From contig CAYVVT010000023.1 of the NCBI GenBank assembly GCA_964454335.1, forward strand, positions 1 to 38,148: DNA of 38,148 nucleotides, in the 5' to 3' direction. Source of the stretch: CAYVVT01 sp964454335 (GTDB taxonomy: Bacteria > Fidelibacterota > UBA8477 > JABMPR01). A program made the position numbers and the translations under genes. The notes beneath the pieces were generated by a model. That model was not told the DNA's origin, searched no databases, and worked only from the letters and a program-made list of their open reading frames with translations. Below are positions 7,130 to 15,536 of this stretch, piece by piece. The first letter of the stretch is position 1; each line of letters begins with the position of its first letter.

Positions 7130-8680
7130 TTATCGAATCCCGGTGGTTTCCTCAAAACGCTCATATGCCGTTGGCACATCAGCGTTCTCAAAGGCGTCTT
7201 CGATCTCGTCGATGGCCATCTGGATCGTAAGATTGATATCATCATGGATCCTTGACTCAAGACCTTTCAGATCCTCGTCCCAGAGCAATTCTCCTGATAT
7301 GATCTCGGCGTAGGTCTCAAAGACTGATCTCACCTCTTCGAAACTGAATCCTTCTCGGATCCGGATCGAGGCAATGAATCGAGCATAGTTAGCCATAGAG
7401 AGCCGGTCGCCCGTACGTACAGAAGTGACCAGCTGACTGTAAACCATCCCCAGATACCATTTGAGCTTGTCCGATTCCAATTCCTGGTAGTGTGGGAAAC
7501 GATCCGCATGGGCCGGCAGCAGGATGAATCCATGCACACGGGTCACAATGTCATCCTGACGATGTGCCAGGGCATCAGCGATCTTCAGATCCGGCCTGTC
7601 CGGAGTCTTGACCATGGCCTGGGCATTCCTGGTGTGCCATTCCACGGGGTAAGTCTTCAGATGCTCCACCATGTAAAGCAATCGCCTCGTGAGATTGTAA
7701 CGTGGTTTGATATCCCAGTTCAAAGCATTTCGGGTATAGGAAGCATCAACATCCATGCGCTTATCGATGTATTTCATCATCCAGGGGCGCTCGAATGGAC
7801 GCCGTCCGATGATACGACCCAGGATATCCCGGCCGAAGACACCGACCCGAGCCATCAGCTTCGGCATGTGAAATGGTTTGCGGGCTTCACCATAGTAGAG
7901 CCGTGTGCTGAGCTTGAACAACTGTTCGTGATTGGTGGCACGATCGGGGCTGGCGATATAGGTATCGATTTCCGGCAGATCTCCCGCTTTCTCTATTACA
8001 ATAAGGAGTAAATCGATGAGACTGTTGATGTGGATATATGGGACGGCAGATTGGCCCTTGCCGCCAAGGACTCTGGACATATAACCCTGATTGTACCAGG
8101 TGTCGAGGAACTTGTACAGAGGACCATATTCACACCAGTCACTGAAAATGGCCGCGAAGCGCACAACGGTGCAGGGGAAATGCCGCGCATGATCCTTGAC
8201 CATCTGCTCGCCGCGGGCCTTGGTGATGGCATAGGGGAAATCCGCATCAGCCGCACTACCCTCGTCCAGTACCTCACCGTGCTGAGGGAACTCTGTAACC
8301 ACGATGGAGCTGGCAAAGATGAAGCGCTTTACCTGCAGATCGAGACATTCTGACAGAATGTTCTTGGTACCCCGTACATTGGTGCGATCATAGGCTGGAT
8401 TGGGCTCATTACCAAAATCGAAATAGGCTGCCAGGTGGATCACATAATCTGTCCCGCCTTCATTGCGTATATCCGCGAAGATCTCACCCAGGCGCCCACG
8501 GTCGGCGATATCAACCAGGATCCATTTCACATTCGCATGACGATCGACACCTGCTTCCTGCTGGGTACGCCGGGCAAAAGCGTAGATCTTGAAGTTCTCA
8601 CGAGCGGCTTTTACCAGGTGTCGACCGACAAAACCGGAAGCTCCGGTGATGATCATTCTGGGTAATTCAACGAGGGGCAT
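7130..8680 (-). CDS. Extended SDR (NAD-dependent epimerase/dehydratase) with C-terminal helical domain
   Basis: A 516-residue protein. Residues 1-330 are an extended short-chain dehydrogenase: TGASGFVG nucleotide loop (12-19), HLAAYFDFG, and an active site with SS at 124-125 and YAITK (Y150, K154). Such enzymes act on sugar nucleotides, sterols or other NAD(P)-linked substrates; the substrate is unknown. Residues about 375-510 form a separate all-helical domain that resembles the N-terminal domain of RsbRD-type stress regulators (tentative). The family is usually 300-350 residues, so this is a fusion. No Shine-Dalgarno precedes the ATG. The gene starts 35 bases after the membrane protein at 8716-9180 and may be co-transcribed with it. 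Confidence 0.8.
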   Translation of the reverse strand: MPLVELPRMIITGASGFVGRHLVKAARENFKIYAFARRTQQEAGVDRHANVKWILVDIADRGRLGEIFADIRNEGGTDYVIHLAAYFDFGNEPNPAYDRTNVRGTKNILSECLDLQVKRFIFASSIVVTEFPQHGEVLDEGSAADADFPYAITKARGEQMVKDHARHFPCTVVRFAAIFSDWCEYGPLYKFLDTWYNQGYMSRVLGGKGQSAVPYIHINSLIDLLLIVIEKAGDLPEIDTYIASPDRATNHEQLFKLSTRLYYGEARKPFHMPKLMARVGVFGRDILGRIIGRRPFERPWMMKYIDKRMDVDASYTRNALNWDIKPRYNLTRRLLYMVEHLKTYPVEWHTRNAQAMVKTPDRPDLKIADALAHRQDDIVTRVHGFILLPAHADRFPHYQELESDKLKWYLGMVYSQLVTSVRTGDRLSMANYARFIASIRIREGFSFEEVRSVFETYAEIISGELLWDEDLKGLESRIHDDINLTIQMAIDEIEDAFENADVPTAYERFEETTGIR

Positions 8681-8693
8681 GTTCTAATCAGTA

Positions 8694-8714
8694 ATTGAGG
8701 ATTGAGGATTGAGA
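8694..8714. repeat. Three 7-bp tandem units
   Basis: ATTGAGG, ATTGAGG, ATTGAGA in tandem fill most of the 35-base gap between the membrane-protein gene and the SDR gene. The array sits where the SDR ribosome-binding site should be, so unit number could affect its translation; this is inference. Confidence 0.5.
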
Positions 8715-8715
8715 A

Positions 8716-9180
8716 TTATGGATTCGGATCAGGTTTATCAAAGACAGACGGCTCATCCAGGGGGGAGGTTTGGTCTGTTTCGGTTACTTCAGTTGGGTCT
8801 CCCTGAGAATAGAGCTTCAGGTAGAAGAAGAGGAGAACAATTGCCATCAGGCCGTCAGCTATGCCTGAGAGTGCCACGGTGACGAAATTCTCAATAAACA
8901 GGAAGTAGATACTCAGGAATATGAAGGCGATGAGCTTTGTGGTGATGATGAAGACCAGCATTCCAGGGTGCTTATCTGGATCCCGGGCTGTCATGCCATA
9001 TGCAACGGACATGACCAGGTGAAAAACACCTCCCTGCGTTGAAAAAAAACGATAGGCATCCACGGTGAGGCCAAAAAATGCCAGCCAGCTGGATGGGAAG
9101 AGGATCAACCCCAGCCCCACCCCGACGGAATGCAGGCAGACCAGCCAGAGAAACCATTGCAGGTATTTCTTTTGCACCAT
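8716..9180 (-). CDS. Small four-helix membrane protein, unknown function
   Basis: A 154-residue protein with four predicted membrane helices (about residues 7-30, 45-62, 73-95, 100-123) and a soluble acidic, Pro/Thr-rich tail. The family is not recognised; the size and helix count resemble small DoxX-like or DUF-type membrane proteins. Only a weak ribosome-binding site (GGGGAAA) precedes the ATG. It lies directly upstream of the SDR gene on the same strand, which suggests a two-gene unit. Confidence 0.6.
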   Translation of the reverse strand: MVQKKYLQWFLWLVCLHSVGVGLGLILFPSSWLAFFGLTVDAYRFFSTQGGVFHLVMSVAYGMTARDPDKHPGMLVFIITTKLIAFIFLSIYFLFIENFVTVALSGIADGLMAIVLLFFYLKLYSQGDPTEVTETDQTSPLDEPSVFDKPDPNP

Positions 9181-9362
9181 GCTTATTTCCCCGAGAATTG
9201 AATGAAGTTCATGTGATTAATGGTAATGTCGGGGAACAGGTGGTAATTAGCATCAGTTATTTGAGATGAGCAGAGCTCATCAAGGTCGTGAACTGAGGTC
9301 GGGTCGTGATCATTCATGCATATGTTACCATTAATATGAATGCTTATGTTCTGGTGTTCTCC

Positions 9363-9408
9363 GCAGATTGCCACGTCACCCCGCCGAGGCGGGGTTCCTC
9401 GCAATGAC
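9363..9408. repeat. GTCAT-NNN-GAG hairpin repeat (ATTGC/GCAAT variant)
   Basis: Read on the minus strand the element runs GTCATTGCGAG, an 8-bp perfect inner hairpin (ACCCCGCC and GGCGGGGT, 9378-9395), then GTGGCAATCT. The outer stem is ATTGC (9367-9371) with GCAAT (9401-9405). It lies 14 bases beyond the stop codon of the hydrogenase protease gene. Related elements are at 30406-30521 and 16395-16420. I know this sequence type as a common dispersed repeat in environmental bacterial genomes. Confidence 0.65.
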
Positions 9409-9421
9409 ACACATTGATCTA

Positions 9422-9913
9422 TTATTCATGCTTTGAAACAGCGTTTATCCCCCAATCCTGTAACTGTTCCAGCACATGTGCAATCAGTCTGGGAATTACT
9501 TCCCGAACCGTCGCAGTCAGCTCTACCTCAAGTTCCATGGATTCTGGCTGGACACCGAAAAGAATGATCTCCCTGGGTTGAGAATCAGTAAGCTTGGCCA
9601 TGGCGAATAGGTCGCTGAGACCCAGATGATGAACCGACATCCTGGTGTTCAAACGCGCCAGGATATCATCATTCTCCACCCGACCAATGCTTCCGGGCTC
9701 TGTATCAAAATCCATGGCATCCAGCATGATCATACGGCTTTCCGGCCGGAAGAAGGGCAGCAGGTCCAGCCCACTGGTCCCGCCATCCACAAACTCGATC
9801 TCAGGTTCGAATCTATAGGTCGATTGCAGGGCACGAAGGGCGTGGATACCCACGCCCTCGTCCTGCATCAACAGGTTGCCGAGTCCCAGGACAACAACGT
9901 CAGGGGAGGACAC
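9422..9913 (-). CDS. hybD: NiFe hydrogenase maturation protease (HybD/HyaD family)
   Basis: This endopeptidase removes the C-terminal tail of the large subunit once nickel is inserted. Visible are VVVLGLGNLLMQDEGVG with the metal-contact Glu, LDAMDF with the conserved Asp, and SVHHLGL with the conserved His. These match E16, D62 and H93 of E. coli HybD. The start is uncertain: GTG at 9913 gives a normal N-terminus and follows AAGG, while an ATG at 9946 would add 11 residues. Either overlaps the end of the large-subunit gene (stop at 9900), so translation is coupled. It is the last gene of the Hyb operon. Confidence 0.87.
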   Translation of the reverse strand: MSSPDVVVLGLGNLLMQDEGVGIHALRALQSTYRFEPEIEFVDGGTSGLDLLPFFRPESRMIMLDAMDFDTEPGSIGRVENDDILARLNTRMSVHHLGLSDLFAMAKLTDSQPREIILFGVQPESMELEVELTATVREVIPRLIAHVLEQLQDWGINAVSKHE

Positions 9914-11603
9914 TGACCTTGACAATGTCCTTTCTTTCGTTGTCATGCAAGTGAATGGCACAGGCCAGACAGGGGTCGAAGGAATGGATCGTCCGCAGCA
10001 CTTCCAGCGGTTTCTCCGCATCCGCGATGGGATTACCCTTCAGCGACGCTTCATATGGTCCCAGCTTGTCCTCACTGTTCCGCGGTCCCGCATTCCAAGT
10101 GGATGGTACCACACACTGGTAGTTCTTGATCTTACCATTGTTGATGACTATCCAGTGGGAAAGCGTTCCACGGGGAGCCTCGTGGAAACCAAAGCCCATC
10201 TGTTCGCCCTTTGGAAAAGTGGGCGGATTGAAGGTGTCCATGTCCCCGTTGGCGATGTTCTGAATGAGGAGGTCGTAGTTCTTCTTCAATTCCTCATACA
10301 ACACTGCCGTGCGGATACAGCGAGCAGCATGTCGGCCGATGGTTGAGTGCAATGCACCGATACCCACCTTGGTCTTGGCAATGGCACTGACCTTCTCCAG
10401 GGCCAGATTGGCCACCTTCTGCGTCGTCTCATGACCGGCAGCGTACATGCCCAGGACATTGGCCAGAGGACCAACCTGGGCAGGCTCGCCATTGAATGTA
10501 GGCGATTTCACCCAGCTGTATTTGCCATTATCATCCCAGTCCGTGTAGTTGGGAACCGTTTCTTCATCCCAGGGGTGCCTATCCCAGTCGCCGTCATACC
10601 AGGAATGCTTGATACTCTCCTTGACGCCTTTCTGGAACATCTCATCCTGGAAGGAATTGATTGGCGTAAACTGTCCGACATCACCATCGGGAATGTATCC
10701 GCCGGGCATACCGAACTGTGTGCCCTTTGTATCGGTGGGGAAGTCTGGCACTGATAGATAGTTGGTAACACCGGAGCCGTATCCGGTCCAGTCTGCATAG
10801 AAAGCTCCCACCGCGGTGACATCCACGAAGTATGCCTGATAGATGAAGGCCTCCAGCTTGTCCATCAGGGACTTGATGGCGGCCAGACGCTCCATGTTCA
10901 GGGCATCCTGACTGTCGGGATTGATGGGATTGGCCACGCCACCGACAGCAAGATTCTGGATATGGGGTGTTTTACTGCCCAGAATGGTGACGATCTTGTT
11001 CGCCTCGCGCTGGATCTCAAAGGCCTGGAGATAATGAGCTGCTGCCAACAGGTTCACCTCAGGCGGCAGTTTCATGGCCGGGTGGCCCCAGTAGCCGTTT
11101 GCGAAGATGCCCAGCTGACCGCTGCCCACGAATGCCTTCAACTTTTCCTGGACCGCCTTGAACTCCTGGACGCCATTATGCGGCCAGTCAGACAGGCTCT
11201 GGGCCAGTTTGGAAGCTTTGGCAGGATCGGCGGAGAGGGCGGATACCACATCCACCCAATCCAGCGCCGATAGATGATAGAAATGAACGATGTGATCGTG
11301 AATGCCGTGGGCTGCAATGATCATATTGCGGATATACTGGGCATTCAGCGGGATCTCCATCGCCAGGGCATTCTCAACGGCTCGGACCGAAGTCAGAGCG
11401 TGCACCGTGGTACAGACACCGCAGATCCGCTGGGTAAACACCCAGGCGTCCCGGGGATCACGGCCCTGCAGGATGGTCTCAATCCCACGCCACATCTGTC
11501 CGGACGACCAGGCGTTGGAAACCTCACCATCCTTTACCTCGCAATCGATACGGAGGTGACCTTCTATCCGGGTAACAGGATCAACTACAATACGTTTCGC
11601 CAT
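9900..11603 (-). CDS. hybC: NiFe hydrogenase large subunit, Hyb type
   Basis: Carries the NiFe(CN)2CO active site that splits H2, on the periplasmic side after Tat export with the small subunit. Ligand motifs are intact: RICGVCTTVH (C61, C64) and DPCLACAIH (C545, C548, H551). The 16 residues after H551 are the tail removed by the maturation protease encoded next. The N-terminal EGHLRI is typical of group 1. Length (567) is normal. It is close to the second large subunit at 23124-24842 (for example both carry LQGRDPRDAW and FTQRICGVCTTVHAL), so the two are paralogues. It follows hybB by 12 bases and has an AGGAGGAATTCCC-type ribosome-binding site. Confidence 0.95.
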   Translation of the reverse strand: MAKRIVVDPVTRIEGHLRIDCEVKDGEVSNAWSSGQMWRGIETILQGRDPRDAWVFTQRICGVCTTVHALTSVRAVENALAMEIPLNAQYIRNMIIAAHGIHDHIVHFYHLSALDWVDVVSALSADPAKASKLAQSLSDWPHNGVQEFKAVQEKLKAFVGSGQLGIFANGYWGHPAMKLPPEVNLLAAAHYLQAFEIQREANKIVTILGSKTPHIQNLAVGGVANPINPDSQDALNMERLAAIKSLMDKLEAFIYQAYFVDVTAVGAFYADWTGYGSGVTNYLSVPDFPTDTKGTQFGMPGGYIPDGDVGQFTPINSFQDEMFQKGVKESIKHSWYDGDWDRHPWDEETVPNYTDWDDNGKYSWVKSPTFNGEPAQVGPLANVLGMYAAGHETTQKVANLALEKVSAIAKTKVGIGALHSTIGRHAARCIRTAVLYEELKKNYDLLIQNIANGDMDTFNPPTFPKGEQMGFGFHEAPRGTLSHWIVINNGKIKNYQCVVPSTWNAGPRNSEDKLGPYEASLKGNPIADAEKPLEVLRTIHSFDPCLACAIHLHDNERKDIVKVSVLP

Positions 11604-11615
11604 GGGAATTCCTCC

Positions 11616-12755
11616 TTAGGCCTCTTTTAGCACCGGAAGTACCGGGAATCGTTTAACGAAGAACAGGTAAGCCACCAATTCAATGGAGATCACGCCAACC
11701 GTGATGAGGATCTCGGTAGCTGCCGGGAAGTAGACGTAGCCACCACCAGGATCGTAGCCCACAAGAAAGACATCGAATCGGTAGACGGCCCCAGCCAGGA
11801 CGATGGAGATGGAAGCATAGAACAGCTGTGTGAGCTTCTCCCGTTTTGTCCTGGAGAGTAGCAGGAGAAAGGGATAGATGAACAGGATGTTCTCTATGAC
11901 GAACATGATCCCCTTGGCGTCGAAAGCCAGATCCCTGAGTCCATCGTTCATCAACAGGCTGCCCCAGCGTAACACGATATAACCACCAAGCAGCCAGGGA
12001 ATGACACCGGCCAGCCTGGTGAGCATGGCCTGTTCATATGGGCGCTTCAGGACCGTGGCGGAGAAGATCGCCTCAAAGACGACCACTCCGAAGCCCATGG
12101 TTATGGCCGACAGCAAGAACAGGGCCGGCAGCCAGTCCGTCTGCCACAAAGCAGACAACTTGTGCCCGGCCACGATCATCAAACCACCCAGTGAACTCTG
12201 GTGCAAGGTGGGGAAGAGCATACCGAAAGCAATGACAACGAACATGATGCGGTGAATGATGCGTCGCAGCTTGGTCTTATTCCACTTCTCCAGCATGACA
12301 GGCGACAACTCCAGCCAGAGGATCACGATATAGCAGGAAATGGAGATCGCCACCTCCACCATCCAGGAACTTCCTATGTTGGATGTACCCGGCAGGAAGA
12401 TGTTCACGAGATTCCAGTATCTTCCTGTATCGATGACGATTGCAGCCGCAGCCAGGGAGTACCCCAGCACACTGGCCAGCAATGCAGGCCGGATGAGCGG
12501 GTGATACTGGCCCCGGTTGAAGGCATACACCAGGATGGCCATGGCATAGCCGCCACAGGCCAGTCCGGTTGCTACCAAGATGTCATAGACGATCCACAAT
12601 CCCCAGGGATAACCATCATTGAGATGGGTTACCGACCCGATACCAAACAGGAAACGCCAGCCCATGAGCCCCAGGCCCAGTAGAGCCAGGAGGAACATGA
12701 TGGTGAAGGGTTTGGTCCAGAGCCTGCCGCCCAGGGGTGCATAAGTCTCACTCAT
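11616..12755 (-). CDS. hybB: HybB/NrfD-type membrane subunit of hydrogenase
   Basis: An integral membrane protein of about 379 residues with nine to ten hydrophobic helices and no heme or cluster motif. It fits the NrfD/PsrC family; HybB passes electrons from HybA to menaquinone in E. coli hydrogenase 2. Typical strings include YPWGLWI in the first periplasmic loop and FPTLHQSSLGG mid-protein. A GTG three bases upstream is possible; ATG at 12755 is preferred. The start overlaps the end of hybA by eight bases, so the two are translationally coupled. Confidence 0.9.
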   Translation of the reverse strand: MSETYAPLGGRLWTKPFTIMFLLALLGLGLMGWRFLFGIGSVTHLNDGYPWGLWIVYDILVATGLACGGYAMAILVYAFNRGQYHPLIRPALLASVLGYSLAAAAIVIDTGRYWNLVNIFLPGTSNIGSSWMVEVAISISCYIVILWLELSPVMLEKWNKTKLRRIIHRIMFVVIAFGMLFPTLHQSSLGGLMIVAGHKLSALWQTDWLPALFLLSAITMGFGVVVFEAIFSATVLKRPYEQAMLTRLAGVIPWLLGGYIVLRWGSLLMNDGLRDLAFDAKGIMFVIENILFIYPFLLLLSRTKREKLTQLFYASISIVLAGAVYRFDVFLVGYDPGGGYVYFPAATEILITVGVISIELVAYLFFVKRFPVLPVLKEA

Positions 12756-13857
12756 CACTCACCCCCTCATCCGTGCTAACGGATGATCCCGGCATAGCCG
12801 CAGGCGGAGCCGGATCTTCCATCTGGACCTCTGACTTCGAGCTGCGGTGAGCGGCGAAGACCAATCCACCGAATAATGCGACAGGTGCAATGAGACCTTT
12901 GTATAGGGTATGGGAGATGGTTTCGGAGCGAGCGGCCGCCGAGTAGGGTACCTTGGGTAATCCCAGCTTCTCAAAGGGAACAGCTGACAGGATCAGATAC
13001 TGGGCACCGCCGCTTTCGTGCTCACCATAGATGTAATTGAGGTACTTCGCGGCCGGCCGGCGTTGGATAAAGGTATTGTCCACCGCTTCCGCATCCACGA
13101 AACTGCCATCCTCATTACTGGTCTTTCTATAGGAACCATCAAGGGCACCCACAGGATAGTCATACTCTTCACCCTCCTGCAGCGCTACACGACGTTTGGC
13201 TTCTTCCAGAAGGTCGCTGACCTTACCGTAGACCGAGGCACCGGCCGGGCAGAATTCGCAGCATCCCGGAATTCCTCCTTCGGCCAGCACATGCGAGCAC
13301 ATCTCACATTTATATACGAGGGGGATGGCCTTGTCGTATTCGAACATGGGTATGTTGTAGGGACAGGCAACCTGGCAGTAGCGACAGCCGCAGCAGCGTT
13401 TCTTGTCCCAGGACACGATCCCGGTACTCTCATCCTTGATGAAGGCGGTGGTTGGACAGGCCGATAGACAATCGGGTTCGGCGCAGTGCATGCAGGCACG
13501 CTTCACAAAGGAGTAGCCATCGATTTCCTGGTTGCGAACATTCCCCTTGCCCTGACGATAGACCTTGATCTTGTTCAGGGTCTTGGCACTGAGGTCCGTG
13601 GCAGAATCCCAGACACCATCCACACCCAGCTGCGCCTGCATGTCCGTATTCTCAAACGGCATATCATTGTTGCGTTTGCAGGCAACTTCGCAGGATTTGC
13701 AGCCAATGCAGAGAGTGGCGTCATACAGGATCCCCACGGCGTCCTCGGGCAGGGCCCGTGCCGTCCGCGCCTGTACGGTGCTGATGTTGGTCATCGTCAC
13801 CGCGCCGGCAGACAGGATCTTGAAGAAGTCTCTTCTTCCGACTTTTGCAGCATTCAT
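12748..13857 (-). CDS. hybA: HybA-like ferredoxin subunit with Tat signal and C-terminal anchor
   Basis: A 369-residue electron-transfer subunit. The N-terminus GRRDFFKILSAG is a twin-arginine signal. Four cysteine groups for [4Fe-4S] clusters follow: CIGCKSCEVAC (50-60), CMHCAEPDCLSACP, CCGCRYCQVACP, and a split CEMC...CCEFCP group. Near the C-terminus a hydrophobic stretch (PVALFGGLVFAAH) can anchor the protein, as in HybA. The long open frame extends 45 codons upstream, but ATG at 13857 gives the Tat signal and follows AGAGG. It lies 13 bases after the small-subunit stop and overlaps hybB. Confidence 0.92.
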   Translation of the reverse strand: MNAAKVGRRDFFKILSAGAVTMTNISTVQARTARALPEDAVGILYDATLCIGCKSCEVACKRNNDMPFENTDMQAQLGVDGVWDSATDLSAKTLNKIKVYRQGKGNVRNQEIDGYSFVKRACMHCAEPDCLSACPTTAFIKDESTGIVSWDKKRCCGCRYCQVACPYNIPMFEYDKAIPLVYKCEMCSHVLAEGGIPGCCEFCPAGASVYGKVSDLLEEAKRRVALQEGEEYDYPVGALDGSYRKTSNEDGSFVDAEAVDNTFIQRRPAAKYLNYIYGEHESGGAQYLILSAVPFEKLGLPKVPYSAAARSETISHTLYKGLIAPVALFGGLVFAAHRSSKSEVQMEDPAPPAAMPGSSVSTDEGVSDE

Positions 13858-13870
13858 AATGAGGCCTCTT

Positions 13871-15037
13871 CTACGATCCGGCTGATTCAGATGCGTCTGG
13901 TTGTGACGCGTCCGCTGCTTTGGTCTTCTTCGCAGTCGCTGCCGTAGCACCGATGGCAATTCCAGCGGCGGCTCCGACAACAGCCGCGGCACCCACTGTC
14001 AATCCCTTACCCTTGGAAGGATCGATATCGGGATACAGCGCGGGCGGTGTGACCGTGTAGAAATCGGATTGTTCGTGAATAGCCTTGGTGAAGCCGACAC
14101 CCTCCTCGGAACAACCGAAGCAAGGATGACCGGTACCCACGGGCCAGGCCCCGGAACCCACGTCTCCGAAGAGGATGGAGGGACAGTTGGCATGGGTCTC
14201 GGGTCCCTTGCAGCCCAGCTTGTAGAGACACCAGCCCTGACGATGACCGGCATCGCCGAACTGCTGAGCGTAACGGCCGGCATCAAAATGCGGACGCCGT
14301 TCGCAATTCTCATGAATGAGCGTGCCGTAGGCGAATTTCGGGCGATTCTGATCATCAAGCTCAGGCAGCTTACCGAGTGTCAGATAGTATAGTACAGTCT
14401 GCAGCAGGTTATATGGACTGGCCGGACAACCGGGAAGGTTGATCACAGGCTTATCACTGAACACCTCATGAATGCCTTTGGCACCGGTTGGATTCGTACC
14501 TGAGGATTGAACACCGCCCCAGGAAGCGCAGGAGCCGATGGCTACCACGGCGGCAGCTCTGGGACCAATGTCGGCCATGATCTCCAGGCAGGTGCGTCCA
14601 CCGATCTTGCAATAGATCCCATCCATTGCCGTGGGGATAGATCCTTCGACAACCAGGATGAAATTGCCGTCATTGGCTTCGACCGAGGCGTGCAGAGCCT
14701 CCTCCACCTGGTGACCGGCGGCGACACACAGGGTCTCTGAGTAGTCGAGTGAGATCATATCGAGGACGAGATTCTCCACTGTCGGATGCGTAGCCCGGAG
14801 CAAGGTCTCCGTACATCCGGTACATTCCTGGAAATGCAACCAGATCACGGGTGGACGTTTGGGATTTGCCACCGTTTCAGCAACCTTGGCCACCATACCC
14901 ACTGGCAGCCCCATGGCGGCCGTGATCGCGGTACAGAATTTCAGGAAGCTGCGGCGGGATACCCCTTTGGCCTCCAACTCTGGTGAGTAGATGCCTTCCA
15001 GGTCGTCAACAGGAACGGGCGATTTCTGCTGTGCCAT
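13871..15037 (-). CDS. hybO: NiFe hydrogenase small subunit, standard (oxygen-sensitive type)
   Basis: Holds three Fe-S clusters that wire the NiFe site to HybA/HybB. A Tat signal is visible (SRRSFLKF, 28-35). The proximal cluster region reads ECTGCTE (C72, C75), with GSCASWGG (C170) and LPGCP (C204). Positions G74 and G175 are glycines where oxygen-tolerant enzymes have cysteines, so this should be a normal [4Fe-4S] enzyme. The distal and medial motifs (H-x3-C in LIHENC, WCLYKLGCKGP, HPCFGC) are intact. The C-terminus has a Gly/Ala-rich hydrophobic segment. ATG at 15037 (388 residues) follows GGGGGAA and removes a 25-residue upstream extension. It is the first gene of the Hyb operon. Confidence 0.94.
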   Translation of the reverse strand: MAQQKSPVPVDDLEGIYSPELEAKGVSRRSFLKFCTAITAAMGLPVGMVAKVAETVANPKRPPVIWLHFQECTGCTETLLRATHPTVENLVLDMISLDYSETLCVAAGHQVEEALHASVEANDGNFILVVEGSIPTAMDGIYCKIGGRTCLEIMADIGPRAAAVVAIGSCASWGGVQSSGTNPTGAKGIHEVFSDKPVINLPGCPASPYNLLQTVLYYLTLGKLPELDDQNRPKFAYGTLIHENCERRPHFDAGRYAQQFGDAGHRQGWCLYKLGCKGPETHANCPSILFGDVGSGAWPVGTGHPCFGCSEEGVGFTKAIHEQSDFYTVTPPALYPDIDPSKGKGLTVGAAAVVGAAAGIAIGATAATAKKTKAADASQPDASESAGS

Positions 15038-15536
15038 TCGATTCCCCCTTTTGGAATTTGAGGCTCTGTCAGTAAATAAAAAATTCACACCAGCAAATAG
15101 TGTGAATATCAAATTTCAGCGTCGATCTAAAACCAATCAGCGTGAGTGGGGAGCACAATATCAGCAGCAGCATCAGAGGGTTTTTAGCTCGAAATTGTCA
15201 TTGCTTTAGACAGTGATATTTAGCAAAAATAATGCCGTGGAATTGGTCAGATCTGGTCCTATTCAGTTACTTAAAACAGCTATCCATTGCTTCAGGAGAC
15301 TTTTGCGAGCAGCAACGGTAACTGTTGTGATCGCTGGTTGCCAGTTTTGAGAAGTGTAGTCCAGCTTGCTACTAAAAGTGAGAACGGGATGAGGTGGACT
15401 GGTATCCAAATCTGCGGATCAGATGAGGCGCGCATTTTGCTGTCCGTTTGTATCTGGCAGGAACAACTTTATATTCGTCGCCGGCTGCACCCTGTAACGA
15501 AGCAGGGTTGAAAGGTGCGCAGGGATACAGGAGAAC
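15038..15536. other. Divergent control region between hyb operon and heptaheme cytochrome
   Basis: About 500 bases between two divergently transcribed units. It must hold both promoters. Besides the inverted repeat at 15083-15107, there is a small hairpin upstream of the cytochrome gene (CCCTG-TAACGAAG-CAGGG near 15490-15507) that could fold in its leader. Open frames in this stretch lack ribosome-binding sites. I could not assign -35/-10 boxes with confidence. Confidence 0.4.
15083..15107 (-). promoter_or_regulatory. Inverted repeat with T-run in the hyb operon leader
   Basis: ATTCACAC and GTGTGAAT (15083-15090, 15100-15107) form a perfect 8-bp inverted repeat around 9 bases, 46-70 bases before the hybO start. 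On the minus strand it is followed at once by TTTTTATTT, so the transcript could form a weak terminator-like hairpin (attenuator). Alternatively it is an operator for a dimeric regulator. Confidence 0.45.

Noticed and set aside
9183..9410. 75-codon minus-strand frame beginning inside the hairpin repeat
   Set aside because: Its first residues are translated repeat sequence and there is no ribosome-binding site.
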